From: Melieria omissa
Lineage: Eukaryota; Arthropoda; Insecta; Diptera; Ulidiidae
Assembly (NCBI GenBank): GCA_963971225.1
Contig: OZ020267.1
Coordinates: forward strand, 153,999,920 to 154,063,919
Direction: 5' to 3'
Length of the DNA: 64,000 nt
Shown: positions 52,101-58,785 of the stretch, piece after piece
Numbering within the stretch: the first letter of the stretch is position 1
How the letters are laid out: each line of letters opens with the position of its first letter
Program-made: the position numbers and the translations under genes
Notes under the pieces: generated by a model
Told to the model about the DNA's origin: nothing
Database searches by the model: none
What the model saw: only the letters and a program-made list of their open reading frames with translations

Positions 52101-52699
52101 TTAGTGTCAAAATATTTCACTGGCAATTTTCATGTATCCCAGGGGAGAAGTTCACGGTCAGGTTTAGCAAACATTGTCCTGTGGGGTGCAGAAAGGCTCA
52201 ATGCCAGTAAAAAGGGTTCACCATTCAATTCTCTCAAACCCAGTCTAAACTTGCGTAGCGATACTCCGGCTGTTTCTTTGTGTCAGTGAATATTTTTGAA
52301 TTTTTTAGGTCGACTCAAACACTAAACTACCTGGTTGACAGTCAGCTGCATGAATCCATCGTCACGATGCGAATTGCTCATCTCCTTATTTATCTCTTCT
52401 TTATTTTTCCACACAAACATGCCAAACTTTTTGGTTAATGGTTTTCCGTCCAATGCGCAACCATCGTGGGAAACAGTTGTGCAAATTTGGTTTTTATTTT
52501 GATTTAATTAATAATAAATATTTCGCATTAAAAGTCAAGATTTCCTTTCCATTCAAAAGTTTCTCACATCGAGTCCCTCGTACTCACCTTTCGCACGCTT
52601 TCCAAAGCTGCCGAAACGCTCGCGTTCAATCACCTGCGTGTGTATGTAGCGCTCCGAATACGAACGCGACAGTTTTTCCTTGGAGCCGTGTGCACCCAT
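14341..52699 (-). CDS. Long coiled-coil protein gene, MTUS1/2 (ATIP)-like; distal isoform
   Basis: Coding exons: 52588-52699, 50685-50813, 41765-41947, 18866-19170, 18496-18795, 16460-16655, 15663-16389, 14341-15604; total 1071 codons plus stop. Every junction has GT/AG ends and continuous phase. The N-terminus reads MGAHGSK, with Gly2 and Ser6 as N-myristoylation requires (inference). Residues about 400-700 are predicted coiled coil (heptad-like, Glu/Lys/Gln/Leu-rich), ending in EKEKDFQRQIDDIQKA, KRTRLSYDNEALQWQLKQ and then a Ser/Thr-rich tail with SPPTSPIIKG and SVSWVLEMDDE. The coil followed by an RLS-x-x-NE-x-L-x-W-x-L segment and Ser-Pro tail resembles the C-terminus of vertebrate MTUS1/MTUS2, which bind microtubules. 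Family assignment is by memory of that pattern only. A hexosaminidase gene lies inside the 41948-50684 intron. Confidence 0.8.
19171..24775 (-). other. Intron of the coiled-coil gene
   Basis: Non-coding on the minus strand between the proximal first exon and the common exons. A plus-strand frame at 21157-21774 is open for 205 codons but lacks an ATG at its start and has no domain. A CA dinucleotide run lies at about 23685-23700. Nothing else stands out. Confidence 0.5.
24776..25598 (-). CDS. Alternative first coding exon (proximal isoform) of the coiled-coil gene
   Basis: ATG at 25598 in a good context (AAAATGCAAC) opens 274 codons and then a phase-1 donor (GCTG|GTAAGC) at 24776/24775. The phase matches the common acceptor at 19170, giving a protein of 1204 aa. 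The peptide starts MQQLSIRKSPLPQQQRHR, has a compact non-repetitive segment EYYEVSCRINYGDLRQVRVQ followed by Cys/Arg-rich sequence, and ends in an acidic Ala/Val/Asp-rich region. I do not recognise a domain. The exon is GC-rich against an AT-rich intron, which supports coding; a 264-codon frame is also open on the opposite strand, but it lacks splice or motif support. Confidence 0.7.
25599..30461 (-). other. Upstream region of the proximal first exon
   Basis: The first 1.3 kb (25.6-26.9 kb) is GC- and CpG-richer and probably holds the 5' UTR and promoter of the proximal isoform. From 28.4 to 29.0 kb the sequence is dominated by CAA/AACA runs on the plus strand. At 29040-29360 a minus-strand frame ends in an Asn/Ser/Gly-rich peptide (SSNNNNADHSGSAGGNDSSN) that looks fly-like, but it has no splice donor in the right phase, so I did not make it an exon. 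Confidence 0.4.
26992..27195 (+). CDS. Possible small ORF or exon
   Basis: A frame following a good splice-acceptor-like sequence (CTCTTTGTCAG at 26981-26991) encodes EEQMCLLEHTYALL and later LTGEQKRRIMELFMGF before a TGA at 27195. It is helical and balanced in composition, unlike the surrounding low-complexity frames. No upstream partner exon was found; an ATG-initiated version would have 64 codons. It could be chance. Confidence 0.2.
   Translation, partial: EEQMCLLEHTYALLRISAANDDTLMLIQRQFFGCHLTGEQKRRIMELFMGFCCKVHRMDLEELCTFD
30474..30880 (+). repeat. Complete tRNA-derived SINE with target-site duplication
   Basis: The 12-bp sequence TTACTTTTGAAA stands directly before (30462-30473) and after (30881-30892) this 407-bp element, the mark of retroposition. 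The 5' part is tRNA-like with an A-box-like TAGTCAAGCGGG and a perfect B box GGTTCGATTCC, so it has internal Pol III promoter elements. An unrelated body follows, then a tail of AACCT repeats. It lies in intronic sequence of the coiled-coil gene, antisense to the host. A second copy is at 6619. Confidence 0.9.
30893..35066 (-). other. Intron / upstream non-coding region
   Basis: No supported gene. AT-rich to about 31.4 kb, then a more GC-rich stretch at 31.6-33.1 kb with many short overlapping frames and none convincing. An ATG-initiated 110-codon plus-strand frame at 33558-33890 has no domain. Confidence 0.45.
35067..35508 (-). CDS. Alternative first coding exon (middle isoform) of the coiled-coil gene
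   Basis: ATG at 35508 (context CAACATGGG) opens 147 codons ending in a strong phase-1 donor (AAAG|GTGAGT) at 35067/35066, matching the acceptor at 19170; the resulting protein would have 1077 aa. The peptide starts MGLNDFVALFYGSAQN, passes through a Thr/Ala/Val-rich stretch, then KTPKINLNDYPGDVKL, and ends with the basic segment RKKSSFLWNSFRMPRKQK. It has Gly2 but Phe6, so it is a poor myristoylation substrate compared with the distal form. The frame remains open upstream without another ATG. Confidence 0.75.
35509..41764 (-). other. Intron of the distal isoform; promoter region of the middle isoform
   Basis: The part just above 35508 should hold the 5' UTR and promoter of the middle isoform. 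The remainder is low-complexity (CA and GTT/CAA runs at 36.1-36.4 and 37.2-37.9 kb) with no supported gene. Confidence 0.45.
41765..41947 (-). CDS. Distal-isoform exon of the coiled-coil gene (Ser/Thr-rich)
   Basis: A 183-nt exon bounded by TACAG acceptor and GGTAAGC donor. It enters and leaves in the same phase, so it can be skipped without a frameshift. It encodes KRSTPQSASGSPSTTSTAV, then SVKGKSSPVVKKHQSIFGNK and LEVSQPAKAPLK: a basic, Ser/Thr/Pro-rich disordered segment of the kind that binds microtubules or is phosphorylated (inference). Confidence 0.8.
41948..42769 (-). other. Intron sequence
   Basis: No gene or repeat recognised between the distal-isoform exon and the long inverted-repeat element. 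Confidence 0.5.
42770..43611. mobile_element. Long inverted-repeat element (foldback/MITE-like)
   Basis: The ends are inverse complements: CAAACTCCATGAAGCGCATTT at the left (42770 onward) against CAAACTCCATAAAGCGCGTTT read from 43611 leftward. Similarity continues inward with further GCGTTTC-rich motifs, and each arm holds a second internal CTCCAT/ATGGAG copy (about 42859 and 43512). No transposase is present. No clean target-site duplication was seen, so exact ends are uncertain. A 44-bp truncated SINE has inserted inside it. Confidence 0.6.
43213..43256 (+). repeat. 44-bp 5'-truncated SINE tail with perfect target-site duplication
   Basis: TAGGAATTTCTTC occurs at 43200-43212 and again at 43257-43269, bracketing 44 bp. 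The insert aligns with the last part of the complete SINE at 30474-30880 (AGTG, then CTAGAGGC against ATAGAGGC, CCAC, then AACCT/ACCT repeats). This is an insertion that stopped after copying only the tail. Confidence 0.85.
43612..46009 (-). other. Intron sequence
   Basis: No supported gene. G-rich run at about 44025-44045 and TATG/TGTG microsatellite runs at about 44236 and 44325. Overlapping short frames at 44.7-45.2 kb on both strands show no domain. Confidence 0.45.
46010..46246. mobile_element. TTAA-flanked MITE, piggyBac-type
   Basis: A 237-bp element starts CCCTTTCGGGAC and ends GTCCCGAAAGGG, a perfect 12-bp terminal inverted repeat, and is directly flanked on both sides by TTAA (46006-46009 and 46247-46250). 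TTAA duplication and CCC-initial ends are hallmarks of the piggyBac superfamily. It carries no coding capacity. Confidence 0.85.
46251..46859 (-). other. Intron sequence between two transposons
   Basis: AT-rich, no gene or repeat recognised. Confidence 0.5.
46862..48484 (+). mobile_element. Tc1-like transposon with IR/DR ends
   Basis: A 1623-bp element flanked by TA on each side. The outer inverted repeats are identical for 28 bp, beginning CAGTGCGTTTCATAATTATA. A second copy of the inner part of this motif occurs inside each end: 47073-47092 at the left and 48287-48307 at the right. That gives two direct copies per end, the IR/DR arrangement known from Sleeping Beauty, Minos and related elements. 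The interior holds a broken Tc1-family transposase. The right end lies 197 bp before the start codon of the hexosaminidase gene. Confidence 0.92.
47181..48216 (+). pseudogene. Broken Tc1-family (DD34E) transposase
   Basis: Pieces of one transposase lie in different frames: an ATG-initiated start at 47181 that stops at 47246, a DNA-binding part at 47297-47641 (FLKDPKNYNQ, SREQRLIL, SKATVRRTLRR), a short middle with the first catalytic Asp in FSDEK, and a C-terminal part at 47827-48216. The second Asp (QQDNARIH) and the Glu (PDLNPIENIWG) are separated by 34 residues, which identifies the DD34E Tc1 group. At least three frame interruptions or stops lie between the pieces, so this copy cannot make an active enzyme. 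The ends are still intact enough for possible trans-mobilisation. Confidence 0.9.
48682..50634 (+). CDS. Beta-N-acetylhexosaminidase, GH20 family (nested gene)
   Basis: Exons 48682-48805, 48873-48946, 49008-49191, 49257-49360, 49428-49743, 49804-49933 and 49995-50634 give 523 codons plus stop. The enzyme removes terminal GlcNAc/GalNAc from glycans or chitin oligomers. A signal peptide of about 26 residues (RRNFKFVFLIFVYTKLQLSSA) points to the secretory route. VWPKP and the NRNCDLL segment mark the N-terminal non-catalytic domain. In the barrel, HWHITDD (residues 211-217) and HLGVDEVD with the catalytic Asp327-Glu328 pair are intact; DGWYL and ERLWSN also match the family. A closer ATG (48694) is an equally likely start. 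The first intron is the weak point: the best fit is a 67-nt GC-AG intron. The gene lies inside an intron of the opposite-strand coiled-coil gene. Confidence 0.88.
50668..50673 (+). terminator. Poly(A) signal of the hexosaminidase gene
   Basis: AATAAA 33 nt after the stop codon at 50632-50634. Only 11 nt separate it from the last base of a host-gene exon (50685), so cleavage would occur at or inside that exon on the opposite strand. Confidence 0.7.
50685..50813 (-). CDS. Distal-isoform second coding exon of the coiled-coil gene
   Basis: A 129-nt exon between a TGCAG acceptor and a GTAAGT donor. It enters and leaves in the same phase and so is skippable. It encodes AAKKRDVRNLSISPTDLGPP, then QQTAKGTSARTKPAAIALT: basic, Ser/Pro-rich, with an SISPTD phosphosite-like motif. 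It joins the first exon through a split Gly codon and the 41947 acceptor through a split Gln codon. Confidence 0.8.
50814..52587 (-). other. Intron of the distal isoform
   Basis: No gene or repeat recognised between the first and second coding exons of the distal isoform. Confidence 0.5.
52588..52699 (-). CDS. Distal first coding exon of the coiled-coil gene, with possible myristoylation signal
   Basis: ATG at 52699 (context GCACAATGG) opens 37 codons, MGAHGSKEKLSRSYSERYIH and on through IERERFGSFGKRAK, ending in the strong donor AAAG|GTGAGT. Met-Gly with Ser at position 6 and Lys at 7 fits the N-myristoyltransferase pattern, and the many Lys/Arg that follow would add electrostatic membrane binding (inference). 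Neither of the other two first exons has this pattern. Confidence 0.8.
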
Positions 52700-55600
52700 T
52701 GTGCACCTCACACGGGCAACTTTGCACTTTTCTTATTAAAAATCAATTTTGTAAACACTTTTCCGCGACAGCGTCTTCCGTACTCGAAGCTGATTGGACC
52801 AAAAGCGTTGCTGCAACACAGAGTTGTTTGAGTTTGATCAAACTGCGTCGCAAGTTTGCAGTCGATTCGCCCGCGCAGCCCCCCAACCAAAAGCCAACCG
52901 ACCAACCACGAAATTCAATTCAGATAAAAGCAACGGCAAATAACTTTATGGACAAAACTTGCTTTCATCTCGCTCGTAAGTTTCGGTCAGTTTTTGCATT
53001 CATTGACATTGACTACTTGAAGTGGGGACCTGCTCGCAAAAATCAGAAATAAGGGAGCTATTTCAGATGGTCTTGGCGGACTTATTTGTGCCCTAAATGA
53101 CAACATAGTATCTTGCCATTACTCCCACTTTCAATCCAACATTTGAGAAAGGACTTTTCTTTCTTTCTTTCTCTTTCTAAGTGTACCACACCCACTTCTA
53201 TCGTGAAGCCATGGTACCGTAGGGTAAAAAATATCGAAATGGCTAAATGGACTTTCATGGTCAACTCATTCTGTGCGCGTTTTCTACGTCAGTTAGATCC
53301 CCTTTTGAAGGTTACCAGCCTCATGGCAAAACGAAAGTGCCGAGTATAGAAAATTAATACACAACTACTCTCAACGACTGTTGACTCTGTCAACACCACA
53401 ACAACTCGTATTAGCTTGAATTGTGATTGATATAATTTCGTTGAACGCATTGTTGTACGCTCAGGTTTTTGCTCGTCACTTTGATTTTGTTGTTGTGGTG
53501 CGATTAAATGGCTATAAATGCAAATTGAACGCGGATGCTATTTTCATCACACGCTCGCGTGGCTGCCGTACTGCCAACCGTTGCTGTTGGCAGACTGTGG
53601 CAGCAACGACATTGCTGACAGCTGCTGTCAAGTGACGTGCATTATTACTGTCTTTCGCACCGAGGTGCAGGTGCGGCGAAATGGCGAAACGCGTTTTGCA
53701 CTGCTTTCAAAGTCGCCTAATTGACAGTTGCAGCCATTGTCATTGATCTGTGCCATAATTTGTTGTTGCTGTTTTCTCCCAATCAGTATGTAATGTGACT
53801 TGACAAATGTGGCATTAGATAATTGAAGCGTTTCCCAACACTTTCCGTCACTACCAACAAATCTTATGTCGTCCTAATGACTCGTGAAATCCGATCTTTG
53901 TTCAGCCATTTGTTTTCAATTTTTTATTCTCACCCTCGAATTTTTCATACGAGCGAATTTTCACAAGATTAATTGCGCATTTCCCAACAACGCAACAACA
54001 AATGTGACAACACCAACGCACAAGCTACAACACATAAATAAAGTTATGAACTTCAAAAACGAAAGCAGGCGGCCGATTGCTCGCTGTGAGCTGTGGGCCA
54101 ATTCACGCGACCAAAAATCCGACTTGGGCAATTAGGCAATTTCGACGGCCGAAAGGGCTGAAGGGCTGCGAAGTGGAGCAGCGGCGCGCTGACCTGATTT
54201 CGGCTATGACGAGAGCAAATCGTGCACAAATTGCAGCGGCCAGAATGCCAACGTTCCAACGTCGCAGCGCGAGACGAGTGCGGCAGGTGTTAAGTGAAAA
54301 CAAACGGCATATGCCGCGCGAAATTGTGCTGTTGACAGACCGACCGACCACTAACTGCGACAACAGTTCCCACAAACACAACAGACAGCTGCGACAACGG
54401 CAGCGCTGCGCGGAAAAGTTATGAGAAAAAGAATCAACTAAAGCTGAACATTCCCATAAGTTACATGTTGTAGTAAATTTGAATGTTGCAATTCAGCGGG
54501 CGGGAGCGGGCGGCGACAACGGTGGCACAACAAGATGGAACGGTTGACGCAGCCAGCAATCATTTCAGCTGGAAATCATGACAAATTGCCGACAATGTTG
54601 CTGAGAAAAACCAAGTATTCGGCACGAGGACGAGGAGTGCAAAAGACGGTCTGTCTGTGGCTGATTTTTTGTTGTTGTTTATTTGTAATGGATCGAAATA
54701 TGAATACCAAATTTGGATTTAACTGACTTCATGGTTTGAGTGCAAGTAATTTGAATGCTAATCTAGAACGTCGTGAACGCAATGAAGGAAACTAAACTGA
54801 GCGGCTTTCACACAACTGCATTAAATTTCCTTCACGAAAAGCCTTAAACATGTGGCAAGTGCGCCAGTTCACTAGCAGCCAAACGAAACGCTTGAATTGC
54901 AAAAAAGCCCAGTCGGCAAATTTACCCACGTTCGGCACTGTGGCAAGCGTTGTCAGTGGCAGCTAATCTGCTTGCAACACATTTCCCGATGCAGCTCTCT
55001 GCGGTTGAGGCACGCAATCAGCGATCGCTGCACCAGTTGTCGGAGATTTATTTAGAGATTTAAATGCCGGGAAGTGCTGCACTCTCTGACGTGTCAACAA
55101 CAATGCCCATTGTTGCATTTGACTCTGCACAACACGACAATAATTCGATTTGATTGTTTTTATTTGATTTCTGGTTAATTATAGAAACGTTCGGTCGAGA
55201 TTTATGTGTGATGTGTGCCATAAGTTCAACCCCCACAAATCGGAAGCTAATATTATAAAATGAGCAGGAAGTCAATGTGACAGATACAATTTATTTCCTC
55301 AAGTTAAAAAAGACACAAATCAAAGAAGACCGTGAAGGCTGATTATACATTTAAGTGAGGCCGAAATTTTCACTGATTTGGAAAATCATCAAATCGATTG
55401 GGCTGACAATGGTTGTGCCAATGCGCTGGTGTCTTCTGAACCTCCAGCTCGAGGTTCAATGCCCACATACCGATTTCAATATCGGACTGTCGCTAATTGC
55501 GTCACATTAATTGCTCGTTTGACGCATTTACACATACGGCTGCGTCTCCAAAGTCACTTTTATTTCCACTTTAAAATAAGGAAAACCTAATTTGAATGCT

Positions 55601-56939
55601 GAGTAAAGTCTTACAAAATTAACCACAGCGGCGATTGTTAATCATTTTTATTGGCCTGTAAGAATTTTGTGCATAAAAAGTTGGGCACAACGAATGCGAG
55701 GAGTAAATAAATGAAAGTGGCCTTGTCGGTGACCCGACAGACAGAGCAGCAAAGGGAGAAGACAACAGCGAAGCGAGAAGACAACGTTCGGGTACCCGCA
55801 CCACTTTAACTGCCAATAAATTAAGTTTTCATTAAGTGAACATGCCACTGACACAGCGCAACACAGCCCTGGCCCCAGCGCCAGCAGCACCAGTCGGTGC
55901 CACTGCGCCGACGCCGCCAATGCGACATTCAAATGTTGAAAACAATGAGCACAGCAAATGCGCGCCGGAAATCCACAATAAACATGCGAACTGCAACGTA
56001 TTTAAATATATCATCAACAGCACATTAATTTGGGAAAACCGCAGCAGCAACAGCAGCAGCACAGCAACAACAAGTGGAACAACAGCAACAGCAGGGAAGA
56101 ACAATATCACACAAAAACATTGAAAATTGCACTGCGGCCAAGGAGTGCGAGAGTGCGTGCGCATAATCTACAACAACAATGCGGCCTGCGACAGTGTCGG
56201 CGTGCAACGATGCTGCTGTCCTCAAGATGCGATCTTCGCGCCAGAGCGCCCCATGCGACGCACATGAGTCATGGACGCGCGGATTTATGCAAATGAGCGG
56301 ACTTGAAAAAGTCGAGAAAATCATTTTTTTATAAAACCAACAACAGCAACAGTGGGGAATGACAACAAAGAAACGGCCCTGCCTGCACTGGAATGTGTCA
56401 CGACGACTAATGGCGCAAGTCATGAAAATGGGCCATAAAGCTATCAGAAAATATTTGTGAGTAATTTAAAATTGTTGTGCTTCCTTCAAACGTTCACACG
56501 GCCGAAGGTTCAAAGTCAGCGTTGCTGTGTGGAGCAAACTCCAAAGCTGAGCTGAGGTGCAACTCGAAGGCAGTGGCTGTGAACTCATCTATGCGATACA
56601 CTTGAAGTTTTGACCAAAGTTCCATTAGCATTGCACTTGAATTCAATCGAGACTGAATGTTTGACTGTAACTGGAAAGCTAAATGAATTGTAATCTAAGT
56701 CATTAGTGTCTTTGTTGCCCCACAGACAGACAATTATCCCTAACTAAGGCGGAAAATTTCATACTTCGCCGCAATATTCTCGAAATTGGCGCATCTCAAC
56801 TCGCTCCGGTCGGCCACTTCAACTCACTGGCCCACTCGGCAGCCGAGGACTCCAGTGCGTAGCGTTTCCGTGAAATGGCCGTTAAAGTGCCACACAAATG
56901 CCTTTGCAAACATTTTTAATTATCAACAACAACATATTT
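52700..56939. other. Upstream region of the coiled-coil gene
   Basis: Should contain the distal 5' UTR and promoter near 52.7-53 kb. Many short frames occur on both strands, none with a recognisable domain or splice partner. CAG/CAA-rich runs at about 56.03-56.10 kb. No repeat family was recognised. Confidence 0.45.
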
Positions 56940-57139
56940 NNNNNNNNNNNNNNNNNNNNNNNNNNNNNNNNNNNNNNNNNNNNNNNNNNNNNNNNNNNNN
57001 NNNNNNNNNNNNNNNNNNNNNNNNNNNNNNNNNNNNNNNNNNNNNNNNNNNNNNNNNNNNNNNNNNNNNNNNNNNNNNNNNNNNNNNNNNNNNNNNNNNN
57101 NNNNNNNNNNNNNNNNNNNNNNNNNNNNNNNNNNNNNNN
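56940..57139. other. Assembly gap
   Basis: Exactly 200 N. The round number suggests a placeholder of unknown true length rather than a measured gap. Confidence 0.95.
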
Positions 57140-57241
57140 AAGTTCGATGCTGTGAGGTAAATGACATTTGACTGGCATAAAAAACTTTTAATATTTATTA
57201 GCACTTAAATGTGAAGCTTGCATAGAGTGGGCAATACTTAA

Positions 57242-57358
57242 CTCTTTAACGACCAATACGAAATTTTTACTGAGAAATTTTCAAAGCCACATTTTTACAA
57301 TCTTCAAAATCTTAACACATTCACGTGGATCACATGTGACTTGTGGTTGTTAAAAGAT
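57242..57358. mobile_element. Candidate small TTAA-flanked MITE
   Basis: TTAA stands on each side (57238-57241 and 57359-57362) of 117 bp whose ends are imperfect inverse complements: CTCTTTAACGACCA at the left against ATCTTTTAACAACCA read inward from the right. Similar in kind to the element at 46010 but not obviously the same family. It is short and could be coincidence. Confidence 0.5.
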
Positions 57359-57526
57359 TTAAGTAGGACAGTCGATATGCTGGAAATTTTTAGAGATCGA
57401 AAAAAACCAAGGAATGTGGAGCATACAGCATACAGTGACATTTTCGGTTTAGTATGTCGAAAGTTTTAGGTTTTAAAGTTGATTCGATCTATGATTCAAG
57501 CACTCGATTGCATCGACTGACAATTA

Positions 57527-58783
57527 CGAGGGCAGTCCGATAAGTACTTAGCCCCACCGCCCGATGGTGCCACTATCGTAAGAGAAATTTACTATCGTGT
57601 AGTACATCCTCGTAGACGGCTACTGTCAAAATTTCAGCCATATTGGATTTGTAGTTCTGTTTTGACTGCGATTTTAGAAAAATGGAAATAGAGCAATATC
57701 GGTCGTTGATTCGACCGGTTTGTTTTTGGAAGGGAAATCGCGCAGCGAAATCAAAGAGCGCTTGGATGCTGTGTACGGTGATTCTTCTCCTTCAATGGCT
57801 ACCGTCAAAAATTGGTTTAAAGAGTTTCAACGTGGTCGCACGTCAGTTTTTGATGAGCCACGCCCAGGTGCCCCAAAAACGGCTACCACGGAGGATAACG
57901 TGACAAATGTCCATGATCTCGCATGGGCAGACCGCCGATTGAAGGTGCGCGAGATAGCTGAGACAGTCGGCATCTCAAAAGACCGCGTGGGTCATATCCT
58001 GCATGAAAAATTGGGTATGAAAAAGCTATCGGCTCGATGGGTGCCGCGTTTGCTCACTCCGGACAACAAGCGCATCCGTGAGACCACTTCAGAGCAGTGT
58101 TTGACACTGTTTAAGTGCAATCCGAAGGAGTTTCTGCGTCGTTTCGTGACCGTCGACAAAACATGGATTCACTGGTACACACCAGAGACCAAGGAACAGT
58201 CGAAACAGTGGACTTTGCCTGGCGAATGTGCTCCGAAGAAGGCCAAGACTGTCCCATCGGCCGGAAAGGTTATGGCCACCGTTTTCTGGGATTCACAAGG
58301 TGTGATCTACATCGACTACCTGGAGAAAGGCAAAACGGTCACAGGGCTCTACTATGCCGAACTATTGGGCCGATTCGATGCCGAATTGCAGAAAAAACGG
58401 CCCTATTTGGCGAAGAAAAAAGTGTTCTTTCACCATGACAACGCACCAGCTCACACCTCCGCCGTCGTCACGGCCAAATTGGTCGCATTAGGCTACGAAC
58501 AGCTGCTCCATCCACCGTATTCTCCAGATTTGACCAGTGTGACTTCTTTTTGTTTCCAAACTTGAAAAAGTCACTCGCCGGGCAGAAATTTGAGTCGAAA
58601 GAGGAGGTTATCGCCGCCACGGAGGCCTCCAGAAAACGTATTTTTCAGACGGGTTAAAGAAGTTGGAGCATCGCTGGGTCAAGTGTATCGAGTTGAAAGG
58701 AGACTACGTTGAGAAATAAATCGCCACTTTTCCAAAATTTTCATTTTTCTTTTGTAGGCTAAGTACTTATCGGACCACCCCTG
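57527..58783 (+). mobile_element. mariner-family transposon
   Basis: A 1257-bp element, the usual mariner size, flanked by TA on each side (57525-57526 and 58784-58785). The terminal inverted repeats share GTCCGATAAGTACTTAGCC, with a few mismatches nearer the tips. It contains a broken mariner transposase gene. Confidence 0.92.
57682..58719 (+). pseudogene. Broken mariner transposase (DD34D type)
   Basis: The start frame at 57682 (MEIEQYRSLIR) shifts near 57715 into the main frame, open from about 57720 to 58565. The main frame shows the helix-turn-helix region (MATVKNWFKEFQRG, DRVGHILHEK), a linker WVPRLLTPDNK, the first catalytic Asp in VTVDKTW (consensus Glu after Asp is Lys here) and the second in HHDNAPAHT. 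A one-base loss right after SPDL shifts the frame before the third catalytic Asp. A further deletion follows in the C-terminal part. Inactive as it stands. The similarity to the mellifera-type mariners is from memory of the family. Confidence 0.9.
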
Positions 58784-58785
58784 TA

